Position numbers and translations under genes: made by a program. A stretch of DNA of 64,000 nt from Oikopleura dioica (Eukaryota > Chordata > Appendicularia > Copelata > Oikopleuridae), in contig CAJRAX010000007.1 in the NCBI GenBank assembly GCA_907165135.1, forward strand, positions 1 through 64,000, written 5' to 3'. A model generated the notes under the pieces. It saw only the letters and a list, made by a program, of their open reading frames with translations, did not search any database and was not told where the DNA came from. Shown here piece after piece: positions 1-12,400 of the stretch. The first letter of the stretch is position 1; each line of letters starts with the position of its first letter.

Positions 1-660
1 TTTTGCAATTTAAAATAAAATTAACCCTCGAACATGCGGGGCTTTTCATGCACAACAAAGAGCGATTAGATTAATTTCAGCAATCATAAATAAAAGTTAA
101 CCCTCGAACACTTGGGTCTGGATATTAATCATAAATTTCAAATAAAGTTAACCCTCGAACACAAGGGTTTCCATGCAAACATTTTTTTCCAAGCAATGAA
201 TGGTCAATCATGCAAATTTTAACATGAAAATTTGAAGCATTTTTAGTAAATAAATTTGGGAATCAAGCGGTTACTTTTGAAGGTGGTTCTAATTAGGTTT
301 CGAATAATAATTGTACAGTATTTATAAGTGCACGCGTACGTACTGTTAAGCCTAGACTCTGACCGCTTAATTTTAACCCCTAACCAGAGAAAACTGAAGA
401 GTGCGGCCGCTCGCTGGCCTTAGAGGTCTGCCGAGGTTCTAGCTCCGATGCAGACATAAAGCCGCGAGAAGACCTTTTACCATATGTGAGATGATAATTT
501 GGACCGTGAAGAGACGTTTTTGGGCGGAAAATTCGACGCCATCTTTTCAAATTTCTAAGTGTGAATTTGGGCAGTATTTTGAAGCTTAGTTCGAGTTCAA
601 TTTTACCGTGAATATTATCAAAAGATTTTTTTTTTCAGTTGTTTCTGTAGTTTTGTATCA
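1..660 (-). mobile_element. Element E: partial 3' LTR (minus strand), cut by window start
   Basis: Read on the minus strand, the segment begins TGATAC directly after a motif (GGACCCAT...GGTCACAG) that also precedes the 3' LTR of element C. It continues with TTCACGG at about the place where the LTRs of C and D have TTTCACGG or TTTATCACGG. It lies directly downstream of the Pol-tail fragment at 806-1428, the expected position for a 3' LTR. The outer end is beyond the window, so neither the terminal CA nor a target duplication can be seen. Three dispersed copies of a TTAACCCTCGAACA-type motif lie in the outer 170 bases. Overall similarity to the other LTRs is patchy, so the assignment rests mainly on the junction motif and position. 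Confidence 0.6.
25..170 (+). repeat. Three spaced copies of a TTAACCCTCGAACA motif
   Basis: Copies begin near 25, 98 and 148. Each reads (G)TTAACCCTCGAACA followed within a few bases by GGG, so each can fold into a small hairpin (for example AACCCT...AGGGTT in the third). They lie inside the presumed LTR of element E and could be U3 regulatory repeats. No function can be assigned. Confidence 0.5.
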
Positions 661-681
661 CTGTGACCACTTATGGGTCCG
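661..681 (-). promoter_or_regulatory. Conserved pre-LTR motif of element E
   Basis: On the minus strand this reads GGACCCATAAGTGGTCACAG immediately before the LTR start TGATAC. Element C has GGACCCATGGAAGGTCACAG at the same place. A plus-strand primer (polypurine tract) would be expected here, but the motif is not purine-rich. It contains GACC...GGTC as a short inverted repeat. Confidence 0.55.
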
Positions 682-805
682 GAACTATTTTTCTTCCATT
701 ATTTTTTGTCAGTGAAACAATTATTTTTTCCTACAGAAAAATATTTTCGAACAAGCTTGGCTAATTGAACTCAAGCTACAAAATACCATGGATAAATGTT
801 CTTAT

Positions 806-1300
806 TTAAAGAGCCGTTTCTGGGCTAAAAATAAGCTCACCATTAGCGCGCTCGTGATTTGGAAAATTATCGCAAAAAAATTGATCAATAATTTCTCGCG
901 CTTCATATTTTCTAAGATGGAAGACGCCTTTTATATCATAAAATGCTGCAAGGGCCTTTAATTCAGGTTTACTAAACTCGCTTAATTTTGTCGGTTTTAA
1001 AACAACGAATATTCCGTAGAAAAGAAACTCCCCGTTCGTTGCCTTTTTCCAAAATTTAAAATTCTTTTGAACATGATTTCTAATTTTAAGCCTTAGTTCG
1101 GAAAGCTCATCATTTTCCCAATTATCTAATTCAAATTTGTTAGCTATGTATTTAAGCATTAGCATTGAAAGCTCGCTAAGCTTACAGAAAATTCCTTTTT
1201 CGATCGACATATTCTGTTTACACTGATCATAAATTAGGTCGAATTGATCAAAAAGCTGTTGATTTTCATTTTGTAATTTAAAATTTATTGAAAAATCCAT
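806..1300 (-). pseudogene. Element E: C-terminal tandem SAP/Rho_N-like domain of a Pol tail (fragment)
   Basis: From the ATG at 1300 the reading frame encodes 164 residues, but it stays open upstream to about 1428 with Ser/Asp/Glu-rich coding. The ATG is therefore probably internal to a longer Pol tail. Two related units are visible. Residues about 54-95 contain a GIFCKLSEL core and a trailer FWKKATNGEFLF. Residues about 100-160 contain LSEFSKPELKALAAFYDI followed by NFPNHERANGELIF. Element C has the equivalent NGIFIKLNEL, YPNWRKSRNGQLLF and LYELTVPELK segments, and element B has ISELTVIELN. The helix pattern ELTxxELKxxA resembles SAP or Rho N-terminal DNA/RNA-binding folds (inference). The rest of the element is missing beyond about 1428. 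It is unlikely to be a stand-alone gene. Confidence 0.7.
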
Positions 1301-2354
1301 TCTGTCCGTCTGCTCGGCAAGTGCAATCTCAAAATTGTCGCTGTCTAAAATTTGGCACTTGCCTGAACGTCCAGAATTGGAATCTTTTGACGACTCCCTT
1401 CCTCGTTTTTTTTGGATTTGAGGGATTGTGGCTTACATCTAGGTTAGGGTTGGCCATTTTCGGTCGATGTCACGTGGGGTCAAAAATTTGGTCATATTTA
1501 GATTCCTCGGGTCAAAAAACATATCCTGCGAAAAAATTGGCCAAATTGACCAATCAGGTAACTCGTGATTGGCTTAAAACCTGATTTTTTTGGAAAATCC
1601 TGGACTTGATGAAGAAAATCGCTTCTGAAATCTGATTGGACAATAGTGAGTGGTCAATATAAGAATGTTTATTGTTACTCAGTGTCTAAAGAATATGTAC
1701 AAAAAAACAGAACATAAAAATCTGATCTGGTTTCTTATTGGTGGGCAGAAACGTTAACTGGACTTAGTGATTTTTACCCAAGTGGCCTCAGATTTTGAAA
1801 AATTTTGTTAAGTAAAGTCCATTTGTCGGTCGGTTTGACATATAGAACTGATAGAAGAGTGTCTAAGCTACACGTAGAGTACCAAAACAATGGTCCACCT
1901 ATTGGGAAAAAAATTTGGCAATCCGACGAAGATAGGTTAAAAAATTCAAAATCATGAAAAATCGACAAAAATGTCAAAAATTAATATATAACACTCCGGA
2001 AAATATTTTTGATGAAAAAAAAACATCATCAATAGAGGCTTGGGAGCATCACGTGACAAAAAATCTTTGTGAATTTCAATTGAAAATTTATAAAAGATGC
2101 TTGTTTCAAACAGAAACTAGGCTATATAATATAGTCAAAAAACTTATTTTTCTAAAATCTGATTGGTCGACCCGCCGAGAAAAGCTTTCTGATTGGTTGA
2201 AAATTGCCGCATTGAAAATCGTAAAGACAAAATAAGATTATTTATTTATTTGTTAAACAGAGAAGAAAAACAACGAGGCATATTTGAAAAGATCTAGAGC
2301 CAGCATAGATTTTATCAATTAGGTCTTATTTTTTTTCATAAAATGATATTATAA

Positions 2355-2438
2355 CTATCGAATTTAAAGGTCTCTTCTCAAATCATAACTGTAAGATGAG
2401 CCAAAGAATGATAATTAAGAAGAGACCCTTAACGATAG
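2355..2438. repeat. Inverted repeat 1 (arms about 21-24 bp)
   Basis: The left arm at 2355-2378 (CTATCG...AAGGTCTCTTCT) pairs with the right arm at 2418-2438 (AGAAGAGACC...CGATAG). There is one 3-nt bulge and about 39 nt between the arms. It could be a hairpin RNA source or a remnant of a foldback element. Confidence 0.7.
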
Positions 2439-2520
2439 CCAAATATTATTGAAAATCCCGTGACATGACGAACACCGAGCTGCGATCTAATCCTAAACAC
2501 CACCAAAAATGAATCAACAA

Positions 2521-2572
2521 CTACTTTATTATATTTTTTGAGTGCTGGTGATCAAAAAATACAATAAAATAG
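2521..2572. repeat. Inverted repeat 2 (21-bp arms)
   Basis: Arms 2521-2541 and 2552-2572 are complementary at 19 of 21 positions with a 10-nt loop. The arms are almost pure A/T. The two mismatches become G-T wobble pairs in one RNA orientation. Confidence 0.7.
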
Positions 2573-2586
2573 TATATTTTTCCCGG

Positions 2587-2622
2587 ATAAGATCCCTTCT
2601 TTCGCCCAAGAAGGGATCTTAT
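2587..2622. repeat. Inverted repeat 3 (perfect 15-bp arms)
   Basis: ATAAGATCCCTTCTT at 2587-2601 and its exact complement at 2608-2622 flank a 6-nt loop (TCGCCC). Outside the arms TCCCG and CGGGA can extend the stem past a small bulge. A poly-A-like run does not follow, so this is not a typical terminator. Confidence 0.8.
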
Positions 2623-2787
2623 GACGGGAAATGCGAAACACATTTGATGATGTCATGGTCCAATGGCCGATTATAAAATCGGAGTGACAGCGGAACCATA
2701 CCGTCACTAAAGATAAATCAAGTCGTCGAATGCATTCGATGTTCGGTGAGCTCGATGTTCGCGGTCACGTGATTTTTCTTTCTGAAA

Positions 2788-3076
2788 TAAAAAAAGATGA
2801 AGCTTTGAATGAACACTTCTAAAAATTTAAAATGAAGAAAGAGAAAAAATATCGATAAGTAAATTTTTTACAGATTTTGAAAAAGGGCAGTGAAATAATA
2901 TATACAGCTCTCTTTCGTGAGATGGACCTTGTCTTCTGTGTACGCCAGTTTGAAAGGAAGGCTGATGTCCGATGTTTGAAGAAAATTGCCAGTCGAAGCA
3001 AACTAAAGAGAGAGTAAAATCATTGAATTGCCATAACCGTACAGAATCAATCATCGATATATCGATAATATCGATT
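2788..3076. repeat. 290-bp interspersed block, copy 1 (left edge of satellite)
   Basis: A non-satellite segment starting TAAAAAAAGATGAAGCTTTG and ending in a cluster of ATCGAT sites (CGATATATCGATAATATCGAT). It runs directly into a satellite monomer (GAGCTGTAAATC). The same segment recurs four more times within satellite block 1. This copy is the only one with unique DNA on its left. It also contains a TATCGATA site near its start. No known family is recognised. Confidence 0.9.
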
Positions 3077-4077
3077 TTGAGCTGTAAATCATCTAAAAAC
3101 GCAAAAAACGCATCAGAATTTATATTTCTTTTTTTATTTTTATGAACTGTAAATCATCTGAAAACGCCAAAAAACGCATCAGAATTTTTCTTAATTTTTC
3201 GATTTTTTGAACTGTAAATTATCTGAAAACGCCAAAAACGCATCAGAATTTCTATTAATTTTTTATATTTTTATGAACTGTAAATCATCTGAAAATGCCA
3301 AAAACGCATCAGAATTTTTTAATTTTTTATGAACTGTAAATCATCTGAGAACGCCAAAAACGCATCAGAATTTTTTAATTTTTTTATATTTTTATGAACT
3401 GTAAATCATCTGAAAACGCCAAAAACGCATCAGAATTTATATTTATTTTTTATTTTTATGAACTGTAAATCATCTGAAAACGCCAAAAAACGCATCAGAA
3501 TTTTTTAATTTTTTATTTTTTGAACTGTAAATTTTCTGAAAACGCCAAAAAAGCATCAGAATTTCTATTAATTTTTTATTTTTATGAACTGTAAATTATC
3601 TGAAAACGCCAAAAACGCATCAGAATTTTATTTTAATTTTCTTTTATTTTCATGAACTGTAAATCATCTGAAAACGCCAAAAAACGCATAAGAATTTTTT
3701 AATTTTTTGATTTGTAAATTATCTGAAAACGCCAAAAACGCATCAGAATTTCTGTTAATTTTTTATTTTTATGAACTGTAAATCATCTGAAAACGCCAAA
3801 AAACATATCATAATTTTTTTAAATTTTTTTTTTATTTTCATGAACTGTATCATCTGAAAATGCCAAAAAACGCATCAGAATTTTTTTATTTTTTTTTTAT
3901 TTTTATGAACTGTTAATCATCTGAAAACGCCAAAAAACGCATCAGAATTTTTCTTAATTTTTTTCGATTTTTTTGAACTGTAAATTATCTGAAAACGCCA
4001 CAAAACGCATCAGAATTTTTATTAATTTTTTTTTTTTTTTTATGAACTGTTCATCATCTGAAAACGCCAAAAAACGC

Positions 4078-4371
4078 TAAAAAAAGATGAAGCTTTGAAT
4101 GAACACTTCTAAAAATTTTAAATGAAGAAAGAGAAAAAATATCGATAAGTAAATTTTTTACAGATTTTGAAAAAGGGCAGTGAAATAATATATACAGCTC
4201 TCTTTCGTGAGATGGACCTTGTCTTCTGTGTACGCCAGTTTGAAAGGAAGGCTGATGTCCGATGTTTGAAGAAAATTGCCAGTCGAAGCAAACTAAAGAG
4301 AGAGTAAAATCATTGAATTGCCATAACCGTACAGAATCAATCATCGATATATCGATAATATCGATTTTTTT
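4078..4371. repeat. 290-bp interspersed block, copy 2
   Basis: Nearly identical to copy 1, with a small shift in the AAATTTTAAATG stretch. It is flanked on the left by a satellite monomer cut at AAACGC and on the right by GAGCTGTAAATC, so the block replaces part of a monomer. Confidence 0.9.
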
Positions 4372-7300
4372 GAGCTGTAAATCATCTAAAAACGCAAAAA
4401 AACGCATCAGAATTTATATTTCTTTTTTTTTTTTATTTTTATGAACTGTAAATCATCTGAAAACGCCAAAAAACGCATCAGAATTTTTCTTAATTTTTTT
4501 CGATTTTTTTGAACTGTAAATTATCTGAAAACGCCAAAAAACGCATCAGAATTTCTATTAATTTTTTTTTATATTTTTATGAACTGTAAATCATCTGAAA
4601 ATGCCAAAAAACGCATCAGAATTTTTTTAATTTTTTTTTTATGAACTGTAAATCATCTGAGAACGCCAAAAACGCATCAGAATTTTTTTTAATTTTTTTT
4701 ATATTTTTATGAACTGTAAATCATCTGAAAACGCCAAAAAACGCATCAGAATTTTTCTTAATTTTTTTCGATTTTTTTGAACTGTAAATTATCTGAAAAC
4801 GCGAAAAAACGCATCAGAATTTTTTTTATTTTTTTTTTTTATTTTTATGAACTGTAAATCATCTGAAAACGCCAAAAAACGCATCAGAATTTTTCTTAAT
4901 TTTTTTCGATTTTTTTGAACTGTAAATTATCTGAAAACGCCAAAAACGCATCAGAATTTTTCTTTTTTTTTTTATATATTTTTTTGAACTGTAAATCATC
5001 TGAAAACGCAAAAAAACGCATCACAGTTTTTTTTTAATTTTTTTTTTATTTTTATGAATTGTAAATCATCTAAAAACGCAAAAAAACGCATCAGAATTTA
5101 TATTTATTTTTTTTATTATTTTTATGAACTGTAAATCATCTGAAAACGCCAAAAAACGCATCAGAATTTTTTTTAATTTTTTTTTTAATTTTTTGAACTG
5201 TAAATTATCTGAAAACGCCAAAAAAAGCATCAGAATTTCTATTAATTTTTTTTTTTATTTTTATGAACTGTAAATTATCTGAAAACGCCAAAAAACGCAT
5301 CAGAATTTTATTTTAATTTTCTTTTATTTTCATGAACTGTAAATCATCTGAAAACGCCAAAAAACGCATAAGAATTTTTTTTTATTTTTATGAATTGTAA
5401 ATCATCTAAAAACGCAAAAAACGCATCAGAATTTATATTTATTTTTTTTTTATTTTTATGAACTGTAAATCATCTGAAAACGCCAAAAAACGCATCAGAA
5501 TTTTTTTTAATTTTTTTTTTTTTGAACTGTAAATTATCTGAAAACGCCAAAAAACGCATCAGAATTTCTATTAATTTTTTTTTTTATTTTTATGAACTGT
5601 AAATTATCTGAAAACGCCAAAAAACGCATCAGAATTTTATTTTAATTTTCTTTTATTTTCATGAACTGTAAATCATCTGAAAACGCCAAAAAACGCATAA
5701 GAATTTTTTTTAATTTTTTTGATTTGTAAATTATCTGAAAACGCCAAAAAACGCATCAGAATTTCTGTTAATTTTTTTTTATTTTTATGAACTGTAAATC
5801 ATCTTAAAACGCCAAAAAACATATCATAATTTTTTTTAATTTTTTTTTTTATTTTCATGAACTGTAAATCATCTGAAAACGCCAAAAAACGCATCAGAAT
5901 TTTTATTAATTTTTTTTTTTTATTTTAATGAACTGTAAATCATCTGAAAATGCCAAAAAACGCATCAGAATTTTTTTATTTTTTTTTTATTTTTATGAAC
6001 TGTAAATCATCTGAAAACGCCAAAAAACGCATCAGAATTTTTCTTAATTTTTTTCGATTTTTTTGAACTGTAAATTATCTGAAAACGCCACAAAACGCAT
6101 CAGAATTTTTATTAATTTTTTTTTTTTATGAACTGTTCATCATCTGAAAACGCCAAAAAACGCATCAGAATTTTTATTTATTTTTTATTTTTATGAACTG
6201 TTCATCATCTGAAAACGCAAAAAAACGCATCAGAATTTTTCTTTATTTTTTTTTATTTTTATGAACTGTTCATCATCTGAAAACGCCAAAAAACGCATCA
6301 GATTTTTTAATTTTTTATTTATATGAACTGTAAATCATCTGAAAACGCCAGAAAACGCATCAGAATTTTTTTTTTTTTATATATTTTTTGAACTGTAAAT
6401 CATCTGAAAACGCCAAAAAACGTATCAGAATTTTTTTTAATTTTTTTTTTAAATTTTTATGAACTGTTAATCATCTTAAAACGCCAAAAAACGCATCAGA
6501 ATTTTTTTTATTTTTTTTTTGTTTTTATGAACTGTAAATCATCTGAAAACGCCAAAAAACGCATAAGAATTTTTTTTTATTTTTATGAATTGTAAATCAT
6601 CTAAAAACGCAAAAAACGCATCAGAATTTATATTTATTTTTTTTTTATTTTTATGAACTGTAAATCATCTGAAAACGCCAAAAAACGCATCAGAATTTTT
6701 TTAATTTTTTTTTTTTTTTTGAACTGTAAATTATCTGAAAACGCCAAAAAACGCATCAGAATTTCTATTAATTTTTTTTTTTATTTTAATGAACTGTAAA
6801 TTATCTGAAAACGCCAAAAAACGCATCAGAATTTTATTTTAATTTTCTTTTATTTTCATGAACTGTAAATCATCTGAAAACGCCAAAAAACGCATAAGAA
6901 TTTTTTTTAATTTTTTTGATTTGTAAATTATCTGAAAACGCCAAAAAACGCATCAGAATTTCTGTTAATTTTTTTTTATTTTTATGAACTGTAAATCATC
7001 TGAAAACGCCAAAAAACATATCATAATTTTTTTAAATTTTTTCTTTTATTTTCATGAACTGTAAATCATCTGAAAACGCCAAAAAACGCATCAGAATTTT
7101 TATTAATTTTTTTTTTTTTATTTTAATGAACTGTAAATCATCTGAAAATGCCAAAAAACGCATCAGAATTTTTTTTTTTTTTATTTTTATGAACTGTAAA
7201 TCATCTGAAAACGCCAAAAACGCATCAGAATTTTTCTTAATTTTTTTCGATTTTTTTGAACTGTAAATTATCTGAAAACGCCACAAAACGCATCAGAATT

Positions 7301-9177
7301 TTTATTAATTTTTTTTTTATGAACTGTTCATCATCTGAAAACGCCAAAAACGCATCAGAATTTTTATTAATTTTTTATTTTTATGAACTGTTCATCATCT
7401 GAAAACGCAAAAAAACGCATCAGAATTTTTCTTTATTTTTTTTTATTTTTATGAACTGTTCATCATCTGAAAACGCCAAAAAACGCATCAGATTTTTTTT
7501 TTAATTTTTTTTTTTTATTTATATGAACTGTAAATCATCTGAAAACGCCAGAAAACGCATCAGAATTTTTCTTTTTTTTTTTATATATTTTTTTGAACTG
7601 TAAATCATCTGAAAACGCCAAAAAACGTATCAGAATTTTTTTTAATTTTTTTTTTAAATTTTTATGAACTGTTAATCATCTTAAAACGCCAAAAAACGCA
7701 TCAGAATTTTTTTTATTTTTTTTTTGTTTTTATGAACTGTAAATCATCTGAAAACGCCAAAAAACGCATCAGAATTTTTCTTAATTTTTTATTTTTTTGA
7801 ACTGTAAATCATCTGAAAATGCCAAAAAACGCATCAGAATTTTTCTTAATTTTTTTCGATTTTTTTAAACTGTCAATTATCTGAAAACGCCAAAAAATGC
7901 ATCAGAATTTTTATTAATTTTTTTTTTATTTTTATGAATTGTAAATCATCTAATACGGCAAAAAACGCATCAGAATTTTTCTCAATTTTTTTATTATTTT
8001 TATGAACTGTAAATCATCTGAAAACGCAAAACAACGCATCAGAATTTTGATTAATTCTTTTTTATTTTTATGAACTGTAAATCATCTGAAAACGCCAAAA
8101 AACGCATCAGAATTTTTTTTAATTTTTTTTTATTTTTATGAACTGTAAATCATCTGAAAACGCCAAAAAACGCATCAGAATTTTTCTTAATTTTTTTTTT
8201 TTTTTGAACTGTAAATCATCTGAAAATGCCAAAAACGCATCAGAATTTTTCTTAATTTTTTCGATTTTTTGAACTGTAAATCATCTGAAAACGCCAAAAA
8301 CGCATCAGAATTTTTTAAATTTTTTTATTTTTATGAACTGTAAATCATCTGAAAACGCCAAAAAACGCATCAGAATTTTTTTATTTTTTTTTATTTTTAT
8401 GAACTGTAAATCATCTGAAAACGCCAAAAAACGCATCAGAATTTTTTTTAATTTTTTTTTTATTTTTATGAACTGTAAATTATCTGAAAACGCCAAAAAA
8501 CGTATCAGAATTTTTTTAAATTTTTTTTTAAATTTTTATGAACTGTTAATCATCTTAAAACGCCAAAAAACGCATCAGAATTTTTTTTATTTTTTTTTTA
8601 TTTTTATGAACTGTAAATTATCTAAAAACGCCAAAAAACGCATCAGAATTTTTTTAAATTTTTTTTTTGTTTTTATGAACTGTAAATCATCTGAAAACGC
8701 CAAAAAACGCATCAGAATTTTTCTTAATTTTCTTTTATTTTCATGAACTGTAAATCATCTGAAAACGCCAAAAAACGCATAAGAATTTTTTTTAATTTTT
8801 TTGATTTGTAAATTATCTGAAAACGCCAAAAAACGCATCAGAATTTCTGTTAATTTTTTTTTATTTTTATGAACTGTAAATCATCTGAAAACGCCAAAAA
8901 ACATATCATAATTTTTTTAAATTTTTTTTTTATTTTCATGAACTGTAAATCATCTGAAAATGCCAAAAAACGCATCAGAATTTTTTTATTTTTTTTTTAT
9001 TTTTATGAACTGTTAATCATCTGAAAACGCCAAAAAACGCATCAGAATTTTTCTTAATTTTTTTCGATTTTTTTGAACTGTAAATTATCTGAAAACGCCA
9101 CAAAACGCATCAGAATTTTTATTAATTTTTTTTTTTTTTTTATGAACTGTTCATCATCTGAAAACGCCAAAAAACGC

Positions 9178-9468
9178 TAAAAAAAGATTAAGCTTTGAAT
9201 GAACACTTCTAAAAATTTAAAATGAAGAAAGAGAAAAAATATCGATAAGTAAATTTTTTACAGATTTTGAAAAAGGGCAGTGAAATAATATATACAGCTC
9301 TCTTTCGTGAGATGGACCTTGTCTTCTGTGTACGCCAGTTTGAAAGGAAGGCTGATGTCCGATGTTTGAAGAAAATTGCCAGTCGAAGCAAACTAAAGAG
9401 AGAGTAAAATCATTGAATTGCCATAACCGTACAGAATCAATCATCGATATATCGATAATATCGATTTT
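9178..9468. repeat. 290-bp interspersed block, copy 3
   Basis: Same left and right satellite junctions as copy 2. A visible substitution is AGATTAAGC instead of AGATGAAGC. It lies about 5.1 kb after copy 2. Confidence 0.9.
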
Positions 9469-12400
9469 GAGCTGTAAATCATCTAAAAACGCAAAAAAAC
9501 GCATCAGAATTTATATTTCTTTTTTTTTTTTATTTTTATGAACTGTAAATCATCTGAAAACGCCAAAAAACGCATCAGAATTTTTCTTAATTTTTTCGAT
9601 TTTTTGAACTGTAAATTATCTGAAAACGCCAAAAACGCATCAGAATTTCTATTAATTTTTTATATTTTTATGAACTGTAAATCATCTGAAAATGCCAAAA
9701 ACGCATCAGAATTTTTTATTTTTTTTTTTATGAACTGTAAATCATCTGAAAACGCCAAAAACGCATCAGAATTTTTTTAATTTTTTATATTTTTATGAAC
9801 TGTAAATCATCTGAAAACGCCAAAAACGCATCAGAATTTTTCTTATATTTTTTCGATTTTTTTGAACTGTAAATTATCTGAAAACGCCAAAAAACGCATC
9901 AGAATTTTTCTTTTTTTTTTTATATATTTTTTTGAACTGTAAATCATCTGAAAACGCCAAAAAACGTATCAGAATTTTTTTAAATTTTTTTTTAATTTTT
10001 ATGAACTGTTAATCATCTAAAAACGCCAAAAAACGCATCAGAATTTTTTTTAATTTTTATTTATTTTTAAAAACTGTAAATTATCTAAAAACGCCAAAAA
10101 ACGCATCAGAATTTTTTTTAATTTTTTTTTTGTTTTTATGAACTGTAAATCATCTGAAAACGCCAAAAAACGCATCAGAATTTTTCTTAATTTTTTTTTT
10201 ATTTTTTTGAACTGTTAATCATCTGAAAATGCCAAAAAACGCATCAGAATTTTTCTTAATTTTTTTGATTTTTTTGAACTGTAAATCATCTGAAAACGCC
10301 AAAAAACGCATCAGAATTTTTTTTAATTTTTTTTTTATTTTTATGAACTGTAAATCATCTGAAAACGCAAAAAAACGCATCACAGTTTTTTTTTAATTTT
10401 TTTTTTTATTTTTATGAATTGTAAATCATCTTAAAACGCAAAAAAACGCATCAGAATTTTTTTTAATTTTTTTTTTATTTTTTTGAACTGTAAATTATCT
10501 GAAAACGCCAAAAAACGCATCAGAATTTCTATTAATTTTTTTTTTTATTTTTATGAACTGTAAATTATCTGAAAACGCCAAAAAACGCATCAGAATTTTA
10601 TTTTAATTTTCTTTTATTTTCATGAACTGTAAATCATCTGAAAACGCCAAAAACGCATAAGAATTTTTTTAATTTTTTGATTTGTAAATTATCTGAAAAC
10701 GCCAAAAACGCATCAGAATTTCTGTTAATTTTTTATTTTTATGAACTGTAAATCATCTGAAAACGCCAAAAAACATATCATAATTTTTTTAAATTTTTTT
10801 TTTTATTTTCATGAACTGTAAATCATCTGAAAACGCCAAAAAACGCATCAGAATTTTTATTAATTTTTTTTTTTTATTTTAATGAACTGTAAATCATCTG
10901 AAAATGCCAAAAACGCATCAGAATTTTTTTTATTTTTTTATTTTTATGAACTGTAAATCATCTGAAAACGCCAAAAACGCATCAGAATTTTTCTTAATTT
11001 TTTCGATTTTTTGAACTGTAAATTATCTGAAAACGCCACAAAACGCATCAGAATTTTTATTAATTTTTTTATGAACTGTTCATCATCTGAAAACGCCAAA
11101 AAACGCATCAGAATTTTTATTAATTTTTTTTTTATTTTTATGAACTGTTCATCATCTGAAAACGCAAAAAAACGCATCAGAATTTTTCTTTATTTTTTTT
11201 TTATTTTTATGAACTGTTCATCATCTGAAAACGCCAAAAAACGCATCAGATTTTTTTTTTAATTTTTTTTTTTTTTATTTATATGAACTGTAAATCATCT
11301 GAAAACGCCAGAAAACGCATCAGAATTTTTCTTTTTTTTTTTATATATTTTTTTGAACTGTAAATCATCTGAAAACGCCAAAAAACATATCATAATTTTT
11401 TTAAATTTTTTTTTTTATTTTCATGAACTGTAAATCATCTGAAAACGCCAAAAAACGCATCAGAATTTTTATTAATTTTTTTTTATTTTAATGAACTGTA
11501 AATCATCTGAAAATGCCAAAAACGCATCAGAATTTTTTATTTTTTTATTTTTATGAACTGTAAATCATCTGAAAACGCCAAAAAACGCATCAGAATTTTT
11601 CTTAATTTTTTTCGATTTTTTTGAACTGTAAATTATCTGAAAACGCCACAAAACGCATCAGAATTTTTATTAATTTTTTTTTTTTTTATGAACTGTTCAT
11701 CATCTGAAAACGCCAAAAAACGCATCAGAATTTTTATTAATTTTTTTTTTATTTTTATGAACTGTTCATCATCTGAAAACGCAAAAAAACGCATCAGAAT
11801 TTTTCTTTATTTTTTTTTATTTTTATGAACTGTTCATCATCTGAAAACGCCAAAAAACGCATCAGATTTTTTTTTTAATTTTTTTTTTTATTTATATGAA
11901 CTGTAAATCATCTGAAAACGCCAGAAAACGCATCAGAATTTTTCTTTTTTTTTTTTATATATTTTTTTGAACTGTAAATCATCTGAAAACGCCAAAAAAC
12001 GTATCAGAATTTTTTTTAATTTTTTTTTAAAATTTTTATGAACTGTTAATCATCTTAAAACGCCAAAAAACGCATCAGAATTTTTTTTATTTTTTTTTTA
12101 TTTTTATGAACTGTAAATTATCTAAAAACGTCAAAAAACGCATCAGAATTTTTTTTAATTTTTTTTTTTTGTTTTTATGAACTGTAAATCATCTGAAAAC
12201 GCCCAAAAACGCATCAGAATTTTTCTTAACTTTTTTTTTATTTTTTTGAACTGTAAATCATCTGAAAATGCCAAAAAACGCATCAGAATTTTTCTTAATT
12301 TTTTTCGATTTTTTTGAACTGTAAATCATCTGAGAACGCCAAAAAACGCATCAGAATTTTTTTAAATTTTTTTTTTATTTTTATGAACTGTAAATCATCT

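Larger units (their letters stand above)
1429..2787. other. Non-coding region between element E and the satellite, rich in inverted repeats
   Basis: No convincing coding sequence: the short open frames lack family motifs. Many GATTGG/CCAAT pentamers occur (near 1549, 1567, 1632, 2159, 2191), along with three CACGTG sites (near 1470, 2054, 2766). The right part holds several inverted repeats listed separately. The segment ends abruptly where the first copy of the 290-bp satellite-associated block begins. Confidence 0.6.

Noticed and set aside
1288-2235. Plus-strand open frames in the region left of the array
   Set aside because: Short, one overlaps the Pol-tail fragment on the other strand, no motifs, low-complexity Lys/Ile/Phe composition.
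2827-3054. Open frame of 75 codons inside each 290-bp block (minus strand)
   Set aside because: It is identical in all copies only because the DNA is; there is no codon-level constraint to test, no recognisable domain, and overlapping frames of similar length exist.
7032-8746. Long open frames on both strands in the satellite (repeating MNCKSSENAKKRIRIF or MRFLAFSDDLQFIKIKKK)
   Set aside because: They are translations of the monomer when its length is a multiple of three. They recur in every block, overlap on both strands and break when T-runs change. No gene evidence.
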